Source of the DNA: Parvularculaceae bacterium
Lineage (GTDB): Bacteria; Pseudomonadota; Alphaproteobacteria; Caulobacterales; Parvularculaceae
NCBI GenBank assembly: GCA_027080545.1
Contig: JALWRV010000222.1
Coordinates: 1 to 5,729 of the forward strand
Direction of reading: 5' to 3'
Length of the DNA stretch: 5,729 nt
In this document: in pieces, positions 1-4,114 of the stretch
Layout of the letters: every line of letters begins with the position of its first letter
Numbering within the stretch: the first letter of the stretch is position 1
Program-made: the position numbers and the translations under genes
The notes under the pieces: model-generated
Seen by the model: the letters and a program-made list of their open reading frames with translations, nothing else
The model's database searches: none
What the model was told of the DNA's origin: nothing

Positions 1-61
1 GGCTTTTTCCCGCCAGACTCGTTTTCCCTCAGTCCGTTTGCCGCCGGGGAGTCGGAAAATT

Positions 62-541
62 ATGGTTCTCTTTTTGTTATTGCTCTTTGTCGGTTTGGGG
101 CTGTTTTCCTATTGGCTGGTGCGTTTTGGCATGATGATGAAACAGACCCGCATTTTGTGGATCGGGCGCATCGGTTTGTTCCTTTGTGCTTTGGCTTTGG
201 CGATGATGTCGCGCTCGGGCCTATTGGTGTTAATTGTGGCCTTGGTGGGGGTGGGGCGGTTGGCCTTGGATGGTTGGCAAAGCTATGCGAGAGCGCGCTT
301 GGACGAGGGCGATAGCGAGGCTGGCGAGACCTATCAGGGGGGCTATGGCACCCGCGGCGCCCGCAAGCGCACCAATATGAGCCGCAAAGAAGCCCTTGCA
401 GTGTTGGGCCTCACGGACCCGGTGACGGAAGAAGAGATAGAGGCAAGTTGGAAGCGTCTCATCCAGCAGTCCCACCCAGACAAAGGGGGGAGCGATTGGA
501 TCGCGGCCAAGCTGAACGAGGCGAGGGAAGTTTTGCGCTAG
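62..541 (+). CDS. Membrane-anchored J-domain protein (Pam18/Tim14-like DnaJ-domain protein)
   Basis: A 159-residue protein likely to recruit and stimulate an Hsp70 (DnaK) at the inner membrane. Residues 2-20 form a strongly hydrophobic segment, and residues 37-66 form a second one, broken near 50-52 by a short Ser-Arg-Ser. A polar linker with Asp/Glu, Gly and Arg (about 70-105) follows. The C-terminal J domain spans about 106-159 and contains the diagnostic HPD tripeptide at 138-140, followed by KGG, as in Pam18/Tim14 and related alphaproteobacterial proteins. There is no Gly/Phe-rich region, zinc finger or DnaJ C-terminal domain, so it is not DnaJ itself. I chose ATG 62 because it opens directly into the hydrophobic segment and has GGGGAG (46-51) about 10 bases upstream. 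The frame stays open to the window start, and a TTG at 38 would add eight residues, so a longer N-terminus cannot be excluded. The family is certain; the client and exact role are inferred. Confidence 0.88.
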   Translation: MVLFLLLLFVGLGLFSYWLVRFGMMMKQTRILWIGRIGLFLCALALAMMSRSGLLVLIVALVGVGRLALDGWQSYARARLDEGDSEAGETYQGGYGTRGARKRTNMSRKEALAVLGLTDPVTEEEIEASWKRLIQQSHPDKGGSDWIAAKLNEAREVLR

Positions 542-554
542 GTTTGGGGTTTTT

Positions 555-595
555 CATCCTTGGAGGTTTGCTTCGTTTGCAGTTCTTAGATGAGG
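555..595. repeat. Degenerate palindromic repeat, copy 1 (possible terminator of the J-domain gene)
   Basis: Begins CATCCTTGGAGG and ends TTAGATGAGG. It is a degraded version of the clearer copy at 810-848 (CATCCTTCGAGG...CCTCAGGATGAG). The outer arms can pair imperfectly. It lies 13 bases after the stop of the J-domain gene and is followed by a run of seven T at 604-610, so it could work as an intrinsic terminator for the + strand gene. The repeat assignment is by eye, from resemblance to copies 2 and 4. Confidence 0.55.
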
Positions 596-611
596 TTGGG
601 TTCTTTTTTTC

Positions 612-653
612 TATTCTTCAAGGCTCGCTTACGCCAAGCACCTCACAGATGAG
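612..653. repeat. Degenerate palindromic repeat, copy 2
   Basis: Same layout as the copies at 555-595 and 810-848: TTCTTCAAGGCTCGCTTACG, then CACCTCACAGATGAG. It keeps the GGCTCGCTT...CACCTCA core of the family seen in many alphaproteobacterial genomes. The outer arms are degraded, so it is probably an old copy. Confidence 0.55.
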
Positions 654-678
654 TTTGGTTTTTTCTCCATTCTTCGAT

Positions 679-694
679 CCCCATTTTCATGGGG
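679..694. repeat. Perfect 6-bp hairpin, possibly a remnant of a second palindromic repeat family
   Basis: CCCCAT (679-684) and ATGGGG (689-694) pair perfectly around a TTTC loop. With the flanking GAT and GGCAGGC it resembles the 'GATCCCCGC..GCGGGGAT' palindrome, another common intergenic repeat of alphaproteobacteria. No T run follows on either strand, so an intrinsic terminator is unlikely. The hairpin is seen directly; the family link is inferred. Confidence 0.45.
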
Positions 695-709
695 GCAGGC
701 AATCCTCGT

Positions 710-725
710 CCTTCGACAAGCTCAG
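710..725. repeat. Half-copy of a CCTTCGACAAGCTCAG-type repeat
   Basis: CCTTCGACAAGCTCAG matches the left half of a palindromic intergenic repeat widespread in alphaproteobacteria (CCTTCGACAAGCTCAGGATGAG-like, from memory). The right half is not conserved here: CAACTG follows where GATGAG would be expected. It is therefore a truncated or decayed copy within the same repeat patch. Confidence 0.5.
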
Positions 726-785
726 CAACTGTGTGTTTGTTTAAACATTTTGCCGTCTCTGAGCATTGCGTTGAGTGAACTATTT

Positions 786-1517
786 TCAGGAAAGAGCGGT
801 GCTTTTTTCCATCCTTCGAGGCTCACTGCGTTCGCACCTCAGGATGAGTATTATGAGAGATTTTCCAAAATTCTTCAGGGTAACCTTGTTAGAAAGGGTG
901 AAAGCATTTCCTGCCCATTTCGTAACACTGTATAATGGCATCATCGTATTGAATAAAATACGTTTGAACGCGTTCTTTGCCGGTTCTGTACCATCTGTAA
1001 AGATGTTTTCAAATTGGTCTGGGTATGGCCAATAATTATTAAAATATATTGCTAGGTTCGTGTTTGGGGGATAAGCTTTCTTTGATTTTTTTATGCTAGC
1101 ATTTTTTAGTGCTTCCGTAGCGGTGTCACTTCGAAATAGCCTGTTGTCAATGCAGTGTATTTTACCCTTGGCAAATTTTTTCCTTTTGTATTCGTCTCCG
1201 CGCTTCCTGTTTCGGTCCAATACTTCTGTAACTTCAAATGGCCATATAATTCCATTCACTTCGAGCTCGAAGTCAGGATTATTATTTTCAGTACAAAGTC
1301 TGACTTTTGTGACATTCAGCGCTTTGCCAATGGCTTGAGCGGTATATGCCTCGCGTAAAAACTGTAAGCCTGCTTGAATAAAGAATTCATCACCAAGTTT
1401 ATTGGTATATCTATGCCATAGGGTTAGAAGTTCTTCTGGCATTTGCCAGTTGGAAAATTCTGTCTTGGCGGTCAGTATCTCATTATAGGAGAGCCGTCTG
1501 TGTTCTTTTGTGGCCAA
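786..1517 (-). CDS. Protein of unknown function, AT-rich, with a repeat-derived C-terminus
   Basis: A 243-residue soluble protein that I do not recognise. No signal peptide or membrane segment is visible. The middle is basic (KRKK near 111-114, KKSKK near 143-147). Residues 81-98 hold PDFELEV and PFEVTEV, so D82 and E95 are separated by 12 residues. This recalls the D...ExK core of PD-(D/E)XK nucleases, but Thr97 stands where Lys is expected, so the resemblance is weak. Residues 224-236 (LILRCERSEPRRM) are encoded by the palindromic repeat at 810-848. The native C-terminus was probably replaced or extended by that repeat. The start is TTG at 1517, with GGTAGAG seven bases upstream. The next in-frame ATG is at 1442. 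The gene begins 13 bases after the nrdA stop, so it may be cotranscribed with nrdA. It is visibly AT-richer than nrdA (22 of 60 G/C in 1021-1080 against 35 of 60 in 2041-2100), which hints at acquisition. Confidence 0.72.
   Translation of the reverse strand: MATKEHRRLSYNEILTAKTEFSNWQMPEELLTLWHRYTNKLGDEFFIQAGLQFLREAYTAQAIGKALNVTKVRLCTENNNPDFELEVNGIIWPFEVTEVLDRNRKRGDEYKRKKFAKGKIHCIDNRLFRSDTATEALKNASIKKSKKAYPPNTNLAIYFNNYWPYPDQFENIFTDGTEPAKNAFKRILFNTMMPLYSVTKWAGNAFTLSNKVTLKNFGKSLIILILRCERSEPRRMEKSTALS
810..848. repeat. Palindromic repeat, best-preserved copy (copy 4), inside the 3' end of the unknown gene
   Basis: CATCCT (810-815) pairs with AGGATG (841-846), and GAGG with CCTC just inside. Together they form a hairpin with a two-base bulge and a GC-rich tip. 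This is the classic form of a repeat scattered through many alphaproteobacterial chromosomes. Read on the - strand it is translated as LILRCERSEPRRM, a string familiar as the spurious tail of genes that run into this element. Confidence 0.75.
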
Positions 1518-1530
1518 GCTCCATCTCTAC

Positions 1531-3465
1531 CTACTGACAAGCCAAGCACTCGTCATAATCTGTCCTGGCGGCGCCGGCGGCGGCCATGCTGGCTTCGGCG
1601 TCGTTGACGGGTTTTTTGCTGGCGCCTGCATAGGCGGCCCGTTGCACGGATTTGGAGCGGCAATAGTAGAGGGACTTCACGCCTTTTTCCCATGCTTGCC
1701 AGTGCAGCATGTGCAAATCCCATTTATCAATATCGCCCGGTAAAAAGACGTTGATGGATTGGGATTGGCAAATATAGGGGGCGCGGTCTGCGGCCAGTTC
1801 GATCACCCAGCGTTGATCCAGCTCGAACGCGGTTTTGAACACTTGCTTTTCGTCTTCTGACAGAAAATCAAGCTGTTGGACCGAGCCTTCATGTTCTAGA
1901 ATATTGGCCCAGACATCGTCTGTGTTTTTGCCCTTTTCTTCGAGCAGTTTTTCCAGCGCGGCATTTTTGACCGTGAACGAGCCGGACAGGGTTTTGTGGG
2001 TGAACACATTGGCCGGAATAGGCTCGACGCAGGGGCTAGCACCGCCGCAAATGATCGAGATGGAGGCGGTGGGGGCGATGGCCAATTTATGGCTAAAGCG
2101 CTGTTTGATGCCGCGATCCTGAGCGTCAAGGCAGGCCCCGCGCTCTTCGGCCAATTGCACCGAGGCGGCGTCAGCGCCCATGCGAATATGTTTGAACAGG
2201 CGCTTGTTCCACGCTTTGGCCATGGCGCTTTCAAACGGAATGTTCATGGATTGCAAGAAGGAGTGGAACCCCATGAGGCCGAGGCCCACCGAACGCTCGC
2301 GCATGGCAGAATATTTTGCCTTGGCCATTTCTTCCGGGGCGCGGTCGATAAAGTCTTGCAGCACATTGTCGAGGAAGCGCATGACATCTTCGATGAAGCG
2401 AGGCTCTTCGACCCATTCAAAATATTTTTCCGCATTGACCGATGACAGGCAGCACACGGCGGTGCGCTCATTGCCCAAATGGTCTTTGCCCGTGTGCAGC
2501 ATAATCTCGGCACACAGGTTGGAGGTGGAAACTTTTAGTCCCAAATCGCGCTGGTGTTTGGGCATGGCATTATTGACCGTGTCCGAGAAAATCAAATAGG
2601 GCTCGCCAGTTTGCAGACGGATTTCGAGAATTTTCTGCCACAGCTTGCGGGCATTGACCGTGCGCAACACTTCGCCGCTTTTCGGCGAGCGTAGGCCAAA
2701 TTCCAGATCGTCGCGCACCGCCATCATAAATTCATCAGTGATGTTGATGCCGTGATGCAGGTTCAGGCTTTTGCGATTAAAATCACCGGAGGGTTTGCGG
2801 ATTTCCAAAAATTCCTCAATTTCCGGATGATGCACATCCAGATAGCACGCGGCAGAGCCCCGGCGCAGGGAGCCTTGAGAGATGGCCAGGGTCAAGCTGT
2901 CCATAACCCGGATGAAGGGGATGATGCCGGACGTGGCGCCAGCGCCTTTGACCTTTTCGCCAATGGAGCGCACGCCGCCCCAATAGGTGCCGATGCCGCC
3001 GCCATTGGAGGCAAGCCAGACATTTTCATTCCATGTGCCGACAATGCCGCCGAGGCTGTCGGCCACATCGTTCAAGAAGCAGGAAATGGGCAAACCCCGC
3101 GCGGCCCCGCCATTGGACAAGACAGGGGTTGCGGGCATGAACCAGAGTTTGGAAATATAATCATAGATCCGCTGGGCATGGTCGGCGTCATCCCCATAGG
3201 CGGTGGCGACCCGGGCGAACATATCCTGATAGCTTTCACCCTCCAGCAAATAGCGATCATCCATGGTCTTTTTGCCAAAGGCTGTGAGCAGCGCATCGCG
3301 AGAATGATCGACGACCACTTCGCGCACCAGCTTCAAGGCGGGGCGGGCCGGTTTGCCGGCGCGGCGCGGGGCGCTGTCCGCCACCATTTCCGCCTTCACG
3401 GCCATCTCTTGATCGGTGATGGTTTCGCTGGTTTTGGCGGATTTTACGCTGTCTAATGGTGGCAT
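1531..3465 (-). CDS. nrdA: Class I ribonucleoside-diphosphate reductase, large (alpha) subunit
   Basis: Catalytic subunit (644 residues) that reduces ribonucleotides to deoxyribonucleotides, working in the cytoplasm with the radical-bearing small subunit NrdB. Key residues are all present: redox Cys129 (PISC), the active-site NLCAE stretch with Asn316, Cys318 and Glu320, the second redox Cys at 338/339 (AVCCLSS), the phosphate-binding APTAS loop at 464-468, the radical-transfer Tyr600-Tyr601 pair (LYY), and the C-terminal CxxC (Cys640, Cys643) that is re-reduced by thioredoxin or glutaredoxin. The ~90-residue N-terminal ATP cone of E. coli NrdA is absent. Residues 1-50 are a low-complexity, lineage-variable extension. 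I chose ATG 3465 because GAGGGAA (3471-3477) sits seven bases upstream. The frame is open further (ATG 3597), but that start has no ribosome site, and its codons lie in the leader. nrdB is not adjacent. The upstream region carries NrdR-like boxes. Confidence 0.96.
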   Translation of the reverse strand: MPPLDSVKSAKTSETITDQEMAVKAEMVADSAPRRAGKPARPALKLVREVVVDHSRDALLTAFGKKTMDDRYLLEGESYQDMFARVATAYGDDADHAQRIYDYISKLWFMPATPVLSNGGAARGLPISCFLNDVADSLGGIVGTWNENVWLASNGGGIGTYWGGVRSIGEKVKGAGATSGIIPFIRVMDSLTLAISQGSLRRGSAACYLDVHHPEIEEFLEIRKPSGDFNRKSLNLHHGINITDEFMMAVRDDLEFGLRSPKSGEVLRTVNARKLWQKILEIRLQTGEPYLIFSDTVNNAMPKHQRDLGLKVSTSNLCAEIMLHTGKDHLGNERTAVCCLSSVNAEKYFEWVEEPRFIEDVMRFLDNVLQDFIDRAPEEMAKAKYSAMRERSVGLGLMGFHSFLQSMNIPFESAMAKAWNKRLFKHIRMGADAASVQLAEERGACLDAQDRGIKQRFSHKLAIAPTASISIICGGASPCVEPIPANVFTHKTLSGSFTVKNAALEKLLEEKGKNTDDVWANILEHEGSVQQLDFLSEDEKQVFKTAFELDQRWVIELAADRAPYICQSQSINVFLPGDIDKWDLHMLHWQAWEKGVKSLYYCRSKSVQRAAYAGASKKPVNDAEASMAAAGAARTDYDECLACQ

Positions 3466-3470
3466 TTTCG

Positions 3471-3477
3471 TTCCCTC
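3471..3477 (-). promoter_or_regulatory. Ribosome binding site that fixes the nrdA start
   Basis: Reads GAGGGAA on the - strand, seven bases before ATG 3465. No comparable site precedes the in-frame ATG at 3597. This decides for the 644-residue product. Confidence 0.8.
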
Positions 3478-3623
3478 GGCTCGGTACTTTTGCGCCTCAT
3501 TTGGCGGTTTCTTGGTATCGTTCTGGCGGCTTGGGACCGCCTTATTTTGGCGACACAAATCCGAGCGCTGGAAACGGAAATTTCCGGCGAAAAGCATTGT
3601 TTCGGGTTTGTATCATTGGTGGC

Positions 3624-3640
3624 GTCAGAACGGGTCTGAC
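3624..3640. repeat. Perfect hairpin at the predicted nrdA transcript start
   Basis: GTCAGA (3624-3629) and TCTGAC (3635-3640) are perfect inverted arms around a five-base loop. If transcription starts near 3641, as the promoter call predicts, the nrdA mRNA would begin with this stem-loop, which could protect the 5' end. It could also be a DNA operator. Both roles are inferred. Confidence 0.4.
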
Positions 3641-3654
3641 ACAACATATAGTTA
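3639..3654. promoter_or_regulatory. NrdR-like box 1 (promoter-proximal) of nrdA
   Basis: On the - strand it reads TAACTATATGTTGTGT, matching 13 of 16 positions of the NrdR consensus as I recall it (ACACwATATATwGTGT). NrdR is the ATP/dATP-sensing repressor of ribonucleotide reductase genes, and its boxes typically overlap the -10 region, as here. The match is counted by hand. Confidence 0.68.
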
Positions 3655-3676
3655 TCCAAGGCTGGGAAGAGGTCAA
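3648..3676 (-). promoter_or_regulatory. Probable nrdA promoter
   Basis: On the - strand, TTGACC (3676-3671) is a good -35 element. It is followed after 17 bases by AACTAT (3653-3648), a weak -10 element, giving a start near 3641. Both elements lie within the two NrdR-like boxes, so repressor binding would block polymerase. The predicted leader to ATG 3465 is about 175 bases. Confidence 0.5.
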
Positions 3677-3686
3677 TATGAAGTTG
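3671..3686. promoter_or_regulatory. NrdR-like box 2 (distal) of nrdA
   Basis: GGTCAATATGAAGTTG matches about 10 of 16 consensus positions, including the CAATAT core and the AGT on the other arm. Alone it would be weak. However, it starts exactly 32 bp after box 1, leaving a 16-bp gap (about three helical turns), which is the spacing usual for paired NrdR boxes. It overlaps the -35 element. Confidence 0.55.
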
Positions 3687-3708
3687 TTAGCCGAATCCAA
3701 CTTTTTCG

Positions 3709-3723
3709 TTAACGGGGCGTTAA
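3709..3723. promoter_or_regulatory. CtrA-type binding site (TTAA-N7-TTAA)
   Basis: TTAA (3709-3712), seven bases (CGGGGCG), then TTAA (3720-3723): a perfect match to the full-length consensus of the alphaproteobacterial cell-cycle regulator CtrA. It sits about 75 bp upstream of the predicted nrdA start, on the far side of the NrdR-like boxes. It is a short motif, so chance occurrence is possible. Confidence 0.5.
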
Positions 3724-3922
3724 TCCTATCGCACTGAGTGCGCTCAAGAGTTAAGCGATTGGCATATTACGGCGCTGGTAGCGGGTTGTTTCGGGACCGA
3801 TTAAAAGCGGTGAAAAGATAAAAAATTTTTCCCCAATTTGGGGGGCAAAAGAGTTGACTCTGTCTCAGCCCCAGATTCGTAAGCAAAGAGCATCTCGTGC
3901 GCCCGGGGTTTCGTCTGTCAAA

Positions 3923-3950
3923 GGGGGCGAAAAGAGAATCGCTTTCCCCC
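3923..3950. repeat. Hairpin of G-run and C-run arms in the FKBP upstream region
   Basis: GGGG-GCGA (3923-3930) pairs with TCGC (3939-3942) and, after a TTT bulge, CCCC (3946-3949), around an eight-base A-rich loop. No T run follows, so it is not an obvious terminator. It could fold in a long leader RNA of the FKBP gene. Its loop and arm overlap a GANTC site at 3936-3940. Confidence 0.4.
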
Positions 3951-4006
3951 GCGAGGGATGATGGTCGTGAAAAAAAGGGGGGGCCGACCCTAGAAGAGTA
4001 GCGCCC

Positions 4007-4040
4007 CTATCAAGCCCTACCAGCCATCAAGCCCTACCAG
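4007..4040. repeat. 17-bp tandem repeat, two copies
   Basis: Two adjacent 17-base units (4007-4023 and 4024-4040) differ only at their second base. The shared part is ATCAAGCCCTACCAG. A partial echo, CCTATCAA, recurs at 4070-4077 and matches 4006-4013. The repeat lies about 75-110 bases before the FKBP start codon and may be a regulator's direct-repeat site or a recent slippage duplication. Confidence 0.7.
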
Positions 4041-4101
4041 ATTGTCAGGTTACATGGGGCGAAAAAACGCCTATCAACGAGCCGGAAAAGTTAAACAATG
4101 C

Positions 4102-4106
4102 AGGAG
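4102..4106 (+). promoter_or_regulatory. Ribosome binding site that fixes the FKBP lipoprotein start
   Basis: AGGAG eight bases before ATG 4115. The alternative in-frame GTG at 4106 overlaps this site and has nothing suitable upstream, so ATG 4115 is the start. Confidence 0.8.
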
Positions 4107-4114
4107 TGCTGACA

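Larger units (their letters stand above)
3466..4114. other. Non-coding region of 649 bases between divergent nrdA and the FKBP lipoprotein gene
   Basis: I find no convincing gene here. Open frames in it have no ribosome sites or recognisable products. From the nrdA side it holds a probable 175-base leader (3466-3640) with a small GGCGG/CCGCC stem at 3525-3541. Next come the promoter with NrdR-like boxes, a CtrA-type site, and a 13-bp perfect palindrome CGCACTGAGTGCG (3730-3742). An AT-rich stretch around 3800-3830 follows, then hairpins built on C and G runs (3831-3843, 3923-3950, 3963-3989) and a 17-bp tandem repeat (4007-4040). A small GGCG-A6-CGCC stem (4058-4071) lies close to the FKBP gene. 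Four GANTC sites fall between 3692 and 3940. Confidence 0.7.

Noticed and set aside
738..747. Perfect 10-bp palindrome TGTTTAAACA in the convergent junction.
   Set aside because: A short AT palindrome is likely by chance, and nothing around it suggests a promoter or a site of a known factor.
2752..3456. A long open frame of 234 codons on the + strand, antisense to nrdA.
   Set aside because: It mirrors the codon pattern of nrdA on the opposite strand, encodes a low-information Gly/Ala/His-rich product, and overlaps a gene with unmistakable conserved motifs.
3466..3597. N-terminal extension of NrdA by 44 residues from ATG 3597.
   Set aside because: No ribosome site precedes 3597, whereas GAGGGAA lies at ideal distance from ATG 3465. 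The extra codons lie in the leader and do not resemble an ATP cone.
3652..3660. DnaA-box-like TTATCCAAG next to the nrdA promoter, and the idea that the intergenic region is a replication origin (CtrA site, GANTC cluster, AT-rich patch).
   Set aside because: Only seven of nine bases match TTATCCACA, it overlaps the better-supported NrdR-like box, and I find no further boxes. One weak box does not support an origin or DnaA control.
3820..3843. A6T5 tract plus CCCCAA-T-TTGGGG hairpin as an intrinsic terminator.
   Set aside because: On the + strand no T run follows the stem, and on the - strand there is no gene upstream of it within reach to terminate. I kept it only as part of the structured region.
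3975..3985. G-quadruplex from the G7 run near 3977-3983 with neighbouring G runs.
   Set aside because: The other G runs (3841-3845, 3923-3927) are too far away to form a canonical four-tract quadruplex.
4007..4040. CRISPR-like or iteron array from the ATCAAGCCCTACCAG repeat.
   Set aside because: Only two directly abutting copies, with no spacers and no cas or replication gene nearby.
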